This document shows positions 1 to 7,459 of a DNA stretch of 39,137 bases, piece by piece. The notes below the pieces were generated by a model. It was not told the origin of the DNA, did no database searches, and saw nothing but the letters and a program-made list of their open reading frames with translations. The position numbers and the translations under genes are program-made. This stretch comes from Coriobacteriales bacterium. GTDB taxonomy: Bacteria > Actinomycetota > Coriobacteriia > Coriobacteriales > UMGS124. Numbering within the stretch: position 1 is the stretch's first letter; each line of letters opens with the position of its first letter. Location of the stretch: NCBI GenBank assembly GCA_017515595.1, contig JAFWFL010000110.1:1-39137 (forward strand), written 5' to 3'.

Positions 1-407
1 GAGGTGCGGCCTGCATAAAGACCAAAGGGCTCAAAGTGTACTTTTGCAACACTTACGAGGTGGGTGCCCTTTTCCTCGTTGAACGAGTCAAGATAAGGCT
101 GATGCTGGAAGTAGTTGGCGTCTACTTCACCCTCTTCTGTGGCGGTGTTGGGAAGGACGTAATCAGTAAACTCAATAACGTCGAGCTGCCAGCCCTTTTC
201 TTCAAGCAGCGGCTTTACGGCATCATTCAAAATCTCGGCATGAGGGGTGGGGGTTGCTGCAATGCGGATAACGTTGTCACCATCAGGAGCGGGAATCTCC
301 TTGGCGAATGCCAGAGAACTCAGAGAGAACGTTGCGGCTGTTGCGGCCAAAATTCCGAGGCCTGCTACAAATGAACGACGTGATACAGAAGCGGTAAACA
401 ATGACAT
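1..407 (-). CDS. MetQ/NlpA-family ABC substrate-binding protein (partial, C-terminus beyond window)
   Basis: Only the first 135 codons are inside the window; the gene runs off base 1. The protein begins MSLFTASVSRRSFVAG, a twin-arginine signal followed by an Ala-rich hydrophobic stretch and a likely AFA/KE cleavage site. It has no lipobox Cys, although classical NlpA proteins are lipoproteins. The mature part reads IRIAATPTPHAEIL, then VDANYFQHQPYLDSF, both typical of the D-methionine/NlpA (Lipoprotein_9) family. The expected role is capture of methionine or a related small ligand for an ABC importer whose other genes would lie to the left. The start at 407 has AGGAGAGAAAGG just upstream. Family is clear; the ligand is not shown by the sequence. 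Confidence 0.85.
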   Translation of the reverse strand, partial: MSLFTASVSRRSFVAGLGILAATAATFSLSSLAFAKEIPAPDGDNVIRIAATPTPHAEILNDAVKPLLEEKGWQLDVIEFTDYVLPNTATEEGEVDANYFQHQPYLDSFNEEKGTHLVSVAKVHFEPFGLYAGRT

Positions 408-488
408 ATCAATACCTTTCTCTCCTCAGCGGGAACTACCGTTTACCCGCTAAAAATGCTCAAAACACTGCGCAAAAGCGTACATGCA

Positions 489-517
489 TTTATAAACAAA
501 TTTGCAACAGAATACAA
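489..517 (-). promoter_or_regulatory. Probable sigma-70-type promoter of the MetQ-like gene
   Basis: On the minus strand TTGTAT (512-517) is followed after 17 bases by TATAAA (489-494). It lies about 80 bases upstream of the start at 407 in the 219-base gap to aroF. Spacing is ideal and the -10 match is 5 of 6. Assignment is by consensus only. Confidence 0.4.
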
Positions 518-626
518 ACAGAAAATTAGAATACTTGGTTATAGATATACTAGATACCTATCAGTACCAGTATTCTTGAGACAAAAAGGTATGGTATATG
601 CAATAGCTAACAAAGAATCAGGTTTT

Positions 627-1661
627 TTACACCAACTCTGCGAGCTCAAGGACCATGCGCTCGGTTTTTTCCCAACCCAGGCAGGGGTCAGTGATTGATG
701 TTCCGTAAATGTCTCCGCCAACTTTTTGAGAGCCGTCGTTGAGGTAGCTCTCGACCATAAAACCCACAACGCAGTCTGCGATATCATTATTGATGGCACA
801 GCTCCCCAACACGTCTTTTGCGATGCGCGGCTGCTCGAACGGACGTCTTCCCGAATTGGCATGATTGCAGTCAACCACAATGGCGACTCTGCCCAAACCG
901 CGCTCCTGGCAACGGTCTACAAGATGATGAAGGTCGTCGTATGAATAGTTTGGCCGTATACGCCCGCCCAAACTTGTTGCTCCGCGTAAGACTGCATGGA
1001 CACTGGGGTTTCCGGTTGAGCTTACGTCCCAGTTGCGGTAAATAAAGTCATGAGGAGCACGGGCCGAGACAATCGCGTCAAGCATCACTTCAATATCTCC
1101 GCTTGTGGGGTTCTTCATGCCCACCGGAACATCAAGGCCGGATGCGAGCAAGCGATGCTCCTGATTCTCCACGGAGCGGGCTCCCACCGCGACATAGCTT
1201 AAGATATCCGAGAGAAACCTGTTATACGAAGGATAGAGCATCTCATCAGCGCCAAAGAGGCCGGTTTCGTAAGCAACGCGCAGGTCCATATGACGAATCG
1301 CACGCACGCCGGCAAGCAGGTTTGGTTCGGCATTGGGGTTGGGCTGGTGCATCATACCCATGTAACCAATACCCAGCGTACGGGGCTTATTGGTATAAAG
1401 ACGCGGGATCAGCAAAAGACGCTCGGCCACCTGTTCCTGCAAGCCGGCCAGCCGTGTGCAGTAATCAACAACGGCATCCTCCCGGTCAGCCGAACAAGGG
1501 CCAATAACCATGAGCTTGCGCTTTTTGGGATCTTCTCCGCTGATAATCTGTGCTATCTCGGCATCAAAGCGGGTTTTGCGCGCAACAAGATCCTCAGATA
1601 AAGGCATCTGAGCCTTGATCTCTATAGGGTTAGGCAGGCGGCGCTTAAAGTCCATGGACAT
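627..1661 (-). CDS. aroF: Class I 3-deoxy-7-phosphoheptulonate (DAHP) synthase
   Basis: It catalyses condensation of phosphoenolpyruvate and erythrose-4-phosphate, the first step of the shikimate pathway, in the cytoplasm. The 344-residue length fits the AroF/G/H type I-alpha family. Visible motifs in order are VIGPCSADR (phosphate/PEP site), YTNKPRTLG, KNPTSGD, RGATSLGGR, VDCNHANSG (metal-site region) and the C-terminal GTSITDPCLGWEKTE. Typical enzymes read DCSHANSxK, so the Asn for Ser and Arg for Lys are small deviations. It stands alone between the MetQ-like gene and a divergent gene, with no trp or aro neighbours and no visible leader-peptide attenuator. Which aromatic amino acid inhibits it, and so which of aroF/G/H fits best, cannot be read here. 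Confidence 0.93.
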   Translation of the reverse strand: MSMDFKRRLPNPIEIKAQMPLSEDLVARKTRFDAEIAQIISGEDPKKRKLMVIGPCSADREDAVVDYCTRLAGLQEQVAERLLLIPRLYTNKPRTLGIGYMGMMHQPNPNAEPNLLAGVRAIRHMDLRVAYETGLFGADEMLYPSYNRFLSDILSYVAVGARSVENQEHRLLASGLDVPVGMKNPTSGDIEVMLDAIVSARAPHDFIYRNWDVSSTGNPSVHAVLRGATSLGGRIRPNYSYDDLHHLVDRCQERGLGRVAIVVDCNHANSGRRPFEQPRIAKDVLGSCAINNDIADCVVGFMVESYLNDGSQKVGGDIYGTSITDPCLGWEKTERMVLELAELV

Positions 1662-1750
1662 AATAGAAATCCCTTCAAATTTCTCGAACGCTCTGCATGA
1701 TGGTTTTCAGGCAAGATAAAGTATACCATCATCATTATATGTGGATATAG

Positions 1751-1783
1751 AACAATACGGCCCATAGTGTTCAGTATTGTTAC
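1751..1783. promoter_or_regulatory. Inverted repeat, candidate operator between aroF and the U32-like gene
   Basis: AACAATAC (1751-1758) and GTATTGTT (1774-1781) form an 8-bp perfect inverted repeat with 15 bases between. The 10-mer GTATTGTTAC (1774-1783) recurs inverted as GTAACAATAC at 4220-4229, upstream of flavoprotein 1. The two sites flank the TetR gene, which suggests but does not prove a shared regulator. Confidence 0.35.
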
Positions 1784-1896
1784 ACAGCATAGCATGATGT
1801 CCTTATTGCCTCTTAATAATGGCATTGCGGTATATGCCGCAAAAAGAGTATCCTTTGTACGATAAAGATATTAAAGACAGAACAAGGAGCTGGGTT

Positions 1897-2889
1897 ATGA
1901 TTAATCTTCGGGAAGGGCTTGAAGTATACCGAGATAGGCCGGTACACCTAAGCTGGAAGGTGCCCGCGTTTTTAAATAATGACTGGCTCGCTCTGCGATT
2001 AGTTCAGTATTGCGAAGATATGGGGGCTGACCGGCCGTTTGATATGGTATACGGGGCCCCTCATTGTATTTGGGCGGGCGGACGGCCTTCTTCTTATACA
2101 AAGGAAATGACAAAAGACCAGCTTGAAGCTTATTTCTCGGCATATGAGAGACATGGTATTACCGTAGCATTAACATTTTCACGTTTGGGTATTGATAAGA
2201 ATATGGTCAAAGACCCCTACGGCAACTTGATTCTGAGTGTGGCCGAGAAGCATAATGCCCAGGCTATTGTTGCTGATGACCGGCTTGCCCGCAAGATTCG
2301 CAACGACTATCCTCATATGCGCCTCATCGCTTCATATGACCGTACGGTTACTACACTTGCAGCGAGGGGTTTCTCGGATGAAACGCAGTATTATAAGCAG
2401 GCATTTGGTCTCTATGATGAGGTTGTATTACGCTGTGAATATGCGCTGGATGATGCTCTTATTAACGAGCTGCCAAAAGAGCTTCTTGGCAAATGCGAAG
2501 TATTGGTTAATCAGATGTGTGTGCCCAATTGTACCGTATGCGAAAAGCATATCAGAGGTATAGAAGACTGGGCCTTTGGCTCACGTAAGGATGTTCCCTG
2601 TCCACCTTGTTATCATCTGAAAGACGTGGGTGATCCCGCGCGTCGTTTGGAACGCAACGTTCTTCTCTCAAATAAACGCATTAATGAGCTGGCAGCAATG
2701 GGTATGGGGAGATTTAAGATTGGCGGACGTAACGCACCGCCTCAAAAATTCGTTGACCTTTTTGTTGACTATATATTTGAGCCAACAGGTGCCATTACCG
2801 TGCTCAAAACCGGTTTAGTGGGTGAGCTGGGAATGCTTCAGCGCAAATATCCGGGTTTTATGCAGTATAATTTGCCTGATGGTATTTAG
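1897..2889 (+). CDS. U32-peptidase-like protein with a CxxxCxxC cysteine cluster, function unknown
   Basis: This is a 330-residue soluble protein. I chose ATG 1897 because AAGGAG (1884-1889) sits 7 bases before it; in-frame ATGs at 1819 and 1834 have no such site. The N-terminal two thirds (VHLSWKVPAFL, GITVALTFSRLG, AQAIVADDRLARKI, RLIASYDRTV) looks like a TIM-barrel of the U32 peptidase/UbiU-UbiV type. The last third has five cysteines: C208-x3-C212-x2-C215 (MCVPNCTVCEKH), then C235-x2-C238 (PCPPC). These could bind an iron-sulfur cluster. There is no signal peptide. The gene is probably co-transcribed with the TetR gene 47 bases downstream. The family assignment is tentative; members of U32 include an RNA-modifying and a quinone-hydroxylating branch, and I cannot say which, if either, applies. 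Confidence 0.6.
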   Translation: MINLREGLEVYRDRPVHLSWKVPAFLNNDWLALRLVQYCEDMGADRPFDMVYGAPHCIWAGGRPSSYTKEMTKDQLEAYFSAYERHGITVALTFSRLGIDKNMVKDPYGNLILSVAEKHNAQAIVADDRLARKIRNDYPHMRLIASYDRTVTTLAARGFSDETQYYKQAFGLYDEVVLRCEYALDDALINELPKELLGKCEVLVNQMCVPNCTVCEKHIRGIEDWAFGSRKDVPCPPCYHLKDVGDPARRLERNVLLSNKRINELAAMGMGRFKIGGRNAPPQKFVDLFVDYIFEPTGAITVLKTGLVGELGMLQRKYPGFMQYNLPDGI

Positions 2890-2936
2890 GAGTAATAGAG
2901 AATGGACTATTGCAGCCTTATATAGAGGAGAATGCG

Positions 2937-3578
2937 ATGGACAGCGAGGGCTTGAACAACCAGATTGGTATGCAAAAGGACCATATTGCTGAGCGTTTGC
3001 ATATAGCGGCGGTAATAGATTTTCTGTCTCGCACCAAAGAGTATGACTCTTTAACTGTGAGTGAGATTTGCCAACATGCAAAAATCTCGCGCACAAGTTT
3101 CTACCGTCTTTTTGCTGATAAATATGACGCCGCAAACTGGTATATGTTCCAGGTTTTAGACGCAGGCAACACGCTCACGGGGCGTAATTATACCTGGTAT
3201 GAAGGCAACCTTATTACTCTGTCGGGCTGTATGCTTATGAAAGACCTCATGGGGAGCGCATGGAAGAGCGCCGGTTATTATGCCATGAAAGAAACAGGCA
3301 TACGCAAAAAGTATGAAGAAATGGTTACAACCATTACACAGTATAAAAACCTCGAATTGACTGATGAACTCAGGTTTCAATGTGACTCATTTGCATACAT
3401 AGAGAGCTATGTAGTAAGAACGTGGATACGCGAAAAAGAGCCAAGAACGGTCGAAGAAATGGCGTCATATATTGATCATATTGTACCGCCACAGCTCCAC
3501 GAGCTTTTAAATAAGCCCATAGATCCAAAACCTGCCGAGAAACTCACGCTTGGTTCTTTGGTGCTTGCTATATCATAA
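2937..3578 (+). CDS. TetR/AcrR-family transcriptional regulator
   Basis: A 213-residue DNA-binding protein. Its N-terminus carries the TetR helix-turn-helix: LTVSEICQHAKISRTSFYRLFADKYD at about residues 40-65 matches the family closely. The C-terminal ligand and dimerisation region is family-specific and gives no ligand. Start ATG 2937 follows GAGGAG (2925-2930) by 6 bases; an in-frame TTG at 2910 lacks a site. It follows the U32-like gene by 47 bases and is convergent with the FMN-binding gene. Nearby candidate operators are the related inverted repeats at 1751-1783 and 4177-4229. It may therefore control the U32-like gene and the flavoprotein 1 region; this is inferred from position and shared sequence. 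Confidence 0.85.
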   Translation: MDSEGLNNQIGMQKDHIAERLHIAAVIDFLSRTKEYDSLTVSEICQHAKISRTSFYRLFADKYDAANWYMFQVLDAGNTLTGRNYTWYEGNLITLSGCMLMKDLMGSAWKSAGYYAMKETGIRKKYEEMVTTITQYKNLELTDELRFQCDSFAYIESYVVRTWIREKEPRTVEEMASYIDHIVPPQLHELLNKPIDPKPAEKLTLGSLVLAIS

Positions 3579-3590
3579 TATATAAAACAA

Positions 3591-3621
3591 CAAAACCCCC
3601 GCCGTTAAAGCAGGGGTTTTG
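3591..3621. terminator. Bidirectional Rho-independent terminator
   Basis: CAAAACCCC (3591-3599) pairs with GGGGTTTTG (3613-3621) around a 13-base loop. It has A/T runs on both sides and lies between the convergent TetR and FMN-binding genes. Confidence 0.85.
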
Positions 3622-3653
3622 ATTCAGTTGTTAAGTTATAGCGAGTGTAAAAC

Positions 3654-4001
3654 TTAGATTGCCTGCTCAAGTGCCTCGCGTACAGCACTCAGGAAACCGT
3701 TTGAAGAAATGGTTGCACTGCCTACAGCGTCAACCCCCTCAACACCATTTGCCTCAACTACGCGGCCGGCGAGATACTTAATGGCTGCTCCGCCAAGGTT
3801 TGGAGTCTCGTTGTGGTTACCAATAATAACTTCAGCAACCTTACCGCCCTCGACAACAACGCTTACGGGAATATCGTCGCCGTTGCCATAACCAATACCA
3901 AAGCCTACGCCATCATATGTGCCGTCTTTATAGACGGTCTCGGAAGGAGTGATCTCTTTCTCAGGAACAAACCACGTATCAAAAATGTAGGTACCTTTCA
4001 T
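3654..4001 (-). CDS. Stand-alone FMN-binding domain protein
   Basis: A 115-residue single-domain protein of the FMN_bind type, as found in NqrC, RnfG and UrdA-like reductases. The C-terminal DAVGSATISS (residues 91-100) resembles the DxxSGATxxS site where FMN is attached through a phosphoester to Thr by an ApbE-type flavin transferase; T97 would be the attachment residue. GS replaces the usual SG before A-T. It starts MKGTYIFDTWF with no signal peptide, which is odd because most covalent FMN domains work outside the membrane. ATG at 4001 has AGGAGG 4 bases before it; an upstream in-frame ATG at 4034 is rejected. It is divergent from flavoprotein 1, which lacks an FMN domain, so it may serve as a separate electron donor. 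That is inference. Confidence 0.8.
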   Translation of the reverse strand: MKGTYIFDTWFVPEKEITPSETVYKDGTYDGVGFGIGYGNGDDIPVSVVVEGGKVAEVIIGNHNETPNLGGAAIKYLAGRVVEANGVEGVDAVGSATISSNGFLSAVREALEQAI

Positions 4002-4176
4002 GGGTCCTCCTATAAATAGACTCAACAATCTCAACTTATAAACTTGTTGATCGCATTGACATGATGTATATCCAAATCCTAAACATATGGGCGCGGGGTT
4101 CCCATGCGCTTATCGCCATGTCTGCCAACCATTATAGGACCTCAAAAACGGAAAGCAAGTTTACAAATAATCATAC

Positions 4177-4229
4177 ATTGTTACAAGGCGTAACACATGT
4201 ACCAAATCTGGACAGCTCAGTAACAATAC
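4177..4229. promoter_or_regulatory. Candidate TetR-type operator cluster upstream of flavoprotein 1
   Basis: TGTTAC-AAGGC-GTAACA (4179-4195) is a 6-bp inverted repeat with 5-base spacing. A further GTAACAATAC (4220-4229) is the exact inverse of 1774-1783. Repetition of the same half-site on both sides of the TetR gene is the evidence. Binding has not been shown. Confidence 0.35.
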
Positions 4230-4304
4230 GTCGGAACATGAATTTACTTGTGACAAAAGGGCAAAATCTGAACCCAATGATAACAGGATTCAAAGTTTTG
4301 TAAC

Positions 4305-4334
4305 TGGACACGGGTAAAAAAGCAGCGTACATTA
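4305..4334 (+). promoter_or_regulatory. Possible promoter of flavoprotein 1
   Basis: TGGACA (4305-4310), 18 bases, then TACATT (4329-4334). This would give a leader of about 140 bases containing the perfect palindrome AATGCATGCATT (4368-4379). The match is moderate. Confidence 0.3.
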
Positions 4335-4479
4335 TGTCTCAAGCCGAGCGTAGGGCATGCAAAAAGTAATGCATGCATTTCTATCATATATACGTTGCGG
4401 GAGCGGGGCCTGCTTTATTTATGATATACACCTTCTCGGATATGTAACATGTTCTCCCAATAAAACTAAGGAGCTATTC

Positions 4480-6471
4480 ATGGAAAACATTTCTCGTCGT
4501 CAGTTTGTTGCCGCTGCTGCCGCAACCGCAGGCGTAGCTGCTATGTCTAAATATGCTATCGCAGAAGAAGCTGCCGCTGCATGCGGAGCGCCTGATCCTG
4601 ATCCCTTTGTACTTCCCAATGCAGAGATCAAGGTATTTGAGGGTGGCCGCCGCCGTCCCGAGGCTCTCTCACGTGAGCATCCTCTGCCCATGGAGACAGG
4701 CCATGTTGGTCCCAATGCTATGCCCATCCCGCCGGTTGATGTGCCTGCCGAGTGGACAGACGAAGCTGACGTAGTTGTTGTAGGTGCCGGTTACGGCGGA
4801 CTTACCGCTGCTGCTTATGCCGCACGTAACGGTTACACCGCAATTCTTCTTGAGAAGAACGCCGAGGTTGGCGGCACTTCTGCTCACGCCGCTATTAACA
4901 TGTGCGTTGCCGGCGGTGCTAAGGAGCAAATTCAGCTTGGTTACTTCTGGCCCAACGACACCTTCTCGATCAACCAGGCTGTTAACAAGCTCAACAATGA
5001 GTATCAGAACTCAATTGACCTTGACCTTCTGACTGCTACCGTTATTGCAAACCCGGTCTGGATTGACTGGATGCAAGAGGAAATGAAGGTTGGCTGGGAA
5101 TGCATTGGTTCACTTTACTGGCGTCCCGAGATTGGCGCAAAGCAGACCACCACTGTTATTGGTAACCGTCCTACCTGCGAGATTCTTGCTGCTAACGCAG
5201 AAGCTGACGGTGCGCAGATTCTTCTTAAGACCGAGGCTCTTAACCTTGTTAAGGACGGTAACAGCATTGTTGGCGTTAAGGCCAAGCAATGGGATGGTAC
5301 CGAGGTTTATTACAAGGCCAACAATGGTGTTATTTTGACCGCCGGTCACTTTGGTATGAACTTTGACCTTCTTGAGCAGTACTGCCCAACCGCTTACCGC
5401 GCAGCTGCAACCGGCGGCCCCATGCCCTGGACAACCGGCGAGTGCTTCCGTATGGGTCTTGGTGTTGGCGCTGACGTCAGCGGTTTTGACTCATGGTGCG
5501 CATGGGACGGCGGCGCAGACGAGTTCTGGAACAGCGGCAACGGCAACTGGTGGAACTATTTCTGGAGCGGCGAGCGTCAGCTTGCAAAGAACCCCTGGCT
5601 CCTTCTTAACAAGGCCGGCGACCGTCTGCCTTACTATGCAGCAGACTTTGTTGCAGGTAACATCCAGCCCGGTTATGACATTGACACGTATTCAATGGGT
5701 GACCTTACCAACAGCGCTGCTTGGTTTGCAACCATCGGTAACCGCAACTACTGCATCTTTGATGACAATTATGCCGAGAATGTCTTCTCGTTCGAGTCAG
5801 CTCACACCGCTGCTGACGAAGGCCGTATTCCGGTACATCCCGGCGACGGCACTCCGCAGCAAATGTATTGCACCCAGAACTGGCAATATGAGTTTGAGCA
5901 GGCCATTGAGCAGGGTTCTGCCTTCCGTGCAGACACCATTGAAGAGCTTGCCGAGATGGTAGGCCTTCCTGTTGAGAAGACCGTGGCACAGGTAGCCAAG
6001 TGGAACGAGATTGTTGCCTCCGGCGACGACTCCGCATTCACTCCTGCTTATTTGCCCGACTGGCTGGTACCCATTGCTACTCCTCCGTTCTACTGCATCC
6101 CCTGCTCAGGCCAGATTGGCAAGATCATGTGCGGTCTTCGTGTTAACCCCAAGATGCAGGTTATCACCCCTCAGGGCAACCCCATTGACGGCCTGTATGC
6201 CGGTTGGTTTACTGCCGGCGGTATCTGCGGCGAGTCTTCGTTTGGTGGCCAGTTTGGTAACCCCACCCTTGCAGGCGGCGTAGCAATCTCAGGTGTTGGC
6301 GGCCTTATGGCAGTACGTGCCGCTCTTGGTAATCCCATCACCTATGATGATCTTTGTGATGAGGCTAAGGCTCTTGACCAGGCAGACCGCATTGCACAGT
6401 CTGAGGCATACCTTGCCAAGGCAGCCGACGGCAGCTACATGCCCATTGTCCAGTCTCAGGATCACCTGTAA
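4480..6471 (+). CDS. Tat-exported FAD-dependent oxidoreductase 1 (fumarate reductase flavoprotein-like)
   Basis: A 663-residue flavoprotein of the FAD_binding_2 family, likely a reductase of an organic electron acceptor on the outer face of the membrane. The N-terminus MENISRRQFVAAAAA is a twin-arginine signal with cleavage near AIA/EE. After a Pro-rich linker comes ADVVVVGAGYGGLTAAAY (GxGxxG at 102-107) and LLEKNAEVGGTSAH for FAD binding. The C-terminal LYAGWFTAGGICGESS closes the FAD fold. ATG 4480 follows AAGGAG (4468-4473) by 6 bases; ATG 4357 is not used. It lacks a heme or FMN domain. At the place where flavoproteins 2 and 3 read HTGE/HTGD, this one reads TTGE. It is a clear paralogue of the gene at 8517. 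The substrate cannot be predicted. Confidence 0.88.
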   Translation: MENISRRQFVAAAAATAGVAAMSKYAIAEEAAAACGAPDPDPFVLPNAEIKVFEGGRRRPEALSREHPLPMETGHVGPNAMPIPPVDVPAEWTDEADVVVVGAGYGGLTAAAYAARNGYTAILLEKNAEVGGTSAHAAINMCVAGGAKEQIQLGYFWPNDTFSINQAVNKLNNEYQNSIDLDLLTATVIANPVWIDWMQEEMKVGWECIGSLYWRPEIGAKQTTTVIGNRPTCEILAANAEADGAQILLKTEALNLVKDGNSIVGVKAKQWDGTEVYYKANNGVILTAGHFGMNFDLLEQYCPTAYRAAATGGPMPWTTGECFRMGLGVGADVSGFDSWCAWDGGADEFWNSGNGNWWNYFWSGERQLAKNPWLLLNKAGDRLPYYAADFVAGNIQPGYDIDTYSMGDLTNSAAWFATIGNRNYCIFDDNYAENVFSFESAHTAADEGRIPVHPGDGTPQQMYCTQNWQYEFEQAIEQGSAFRADTIEELAEMVGLPVEKTVAQVAKWNEIVASGDDSAFTPAYLPDWLVPIATPPFYCIPCSGQIGKIMCGLRVNPKMQVITPQGNPIDGLYAGWFTAGGICGESSFGGQFGNPTLAGGVAISGVGGLMAVRAALGNPITYDDLCDEAKALDQADRIAQSEAYLAKAADGSYMPIVQSQDHL

Positions 6472-6531
6472 GATCTTCTGTGGCTTCTCGGGTAATTAAA
6501 GAGAATGCCACAAGTGTTAAGGAGTAATGAA

Positions 6532-6569
6532 AACGGCGGAGGTACAGAACGTGCGGCTCCGCCGTTTTT
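6532..6569 (+). terminator. Rho-independent terminator after flavoprotein 1
   Basis: AACGGCGGAG (6532-6541) pairs perfectly with CTCCGCCGTT (6557-6566), followed by TTT. It separates flavoprotein 1 from the following three-gene unit, so that unit has its own promoter within 6570-6705. Confidence 0.8.
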
Positions 6570-6717
6570 ACAAATGGGAATTGCGGGAAAGTGTGACATT
6601 GGTTTTATACAACTCCCCTCTTTATATGTTTCAAAGATTAATGTCATATTTTCCGACAATTCCTGTCGCAAAGCTGTAAGGTTTTAAATTCCTGAAAGAG
6701 AAAAGCGAGGAAGCAAT

Positions 6718-7377
6718 ATGTTAGAAAAACTGACTCCCAAAAGTCCGGCTGATGTTTCTTTAAAAACCCCGGTTATTAATGTGTGGGGATTTAAGAGCCC
6801 GCTGTTTGAAGGAGAGCCGTTTAAGGCTGCTGTACGGGTGAAAGCTGTTGACGGTATGTCCCTAGAAGGGTCAACTATTAAGATTGTTGATTCCACAACC
6901 GGTCATGTACTGGGTTCTTCGCGGGTGGGTACTGCTGAGGATACCCGGGCCGGCAAGTTACAAGATGAAATTGAACTTACAGCGCCTGCAGAGCCGGGGA
7001 TGCATAAATATTTTGCAGTACTTGATGATGGGAGTGATTCTATACCTGTACAGGTGTCATTCCCGTTCTCGGTAGTACCAAAGGGAGAGCGTGAGATTAC
7101 CGTTACATGTAAGGATGACAAATCAGGCAAGCCTTTAGCAGCGCGTTTGTTTCTCTACAATACCAAGCTTGACAAAACAAAGCCTATAGATGTACGTGCT
7201 GATGAGAACGGCGTTGCACATGCAAAGATTGTCCCAAATGTTGATTATAAAGTGAAGGCAGTGTGTGAAGACTATGTTATGTCGTTTCTTGATATCCCGG
7301 CTGAGGCTCCTGAGAATGACCGTTATGAACTGCCTATGCGCTATGTCTTTAATGTTAAAATAAAGCGTCCGTTCTAA
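6718..7377 (+). CDS. Unknown protein, two predicted beta-sandwich-like regions
   Basis: A 219-residue protein I do not recognise. It has no signal peptide, membrane segment or cysteine pair. The sequence alternates short hydrophobic strands with turns. Residues 15-125 (FKAAVRVKAVDGMSLEGSTIKIVD, then FAVLDDGSDSIPVQVSFPFSVV) and 130-219 (REITVTCKDDKSGKPLAARLFLY, VDYKVKAVCEDYVMSFLDIP) resemble Ig-like or carboxypeptidase-regulatory-like beta sandwiches. GAGGAAG lies 5-6 bases before the ATG. It is the first gene of an apparent operon with the radical SAM enzyme (82-base gap) and flavoprotein 2, so a partner or substrate role in that system is plausible. No function is assigned. Confidence 0.75.
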   Translation: MLEKLTPKSPADVSLKTPVINVWGFKSPLFEGEPFKAAVRVKAVDGMSLEGSTIKIVDSTTGHVLGSSRVGTAEDTRAGKLQDEIELTAPAEPGMHKYFAVLDDGSDSIPVQVSFPFSVVPKGEREITVTCKDDKSGKPLAARLFLYNTKLDKTKPIDVRADENGVAHAKIVPNVDYKVKAVCEDYVMSFLDIPAEAPENDRYELPMRYVFNVKIKRPF

Positions 7378-7459
7378 ACAGTATATTCCCCTTGTATATA
7401 GGACTGTGGCTTGTCATACCACGGCAGGCCATGGTCCTTTATTCTTTAAGGCTGATATT

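Larger units (their letters stand above)
4002..4479. other. 478-base divergent intergenic region with no gene
   Basis: It separates the FMN-binding gene from flavoprotein 1. It contains related half-sites ATTGTTAC (4177-4184) and GTAACAAT (4220-4227), a compact TGTTAC-N5-GTAACA repeat (4179-4195), a candidate promoter (4305-4334) and a 12-bp palindrome (4368-4379). I see no convincing coding frame. Confidence 0.6.

Noticed and set aside
456-698. An 80-codon plus-strand frame between metQ-like and aroF
   Set aside because: It runs antisense into aroF and has no ribosome site or recognisable motif.
4357-4479. A 41-residue N-terminal extension of flavoprotein 1
   Set aside because: It would bury the Tat signal, and AAGGAG is correctly placed for ATG 4480.
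6505-6687. A 60-codon frame after flavoprotein 1
   Set aside because: It spans the terminator hairpin 6532-6569 and has no ribosome site.
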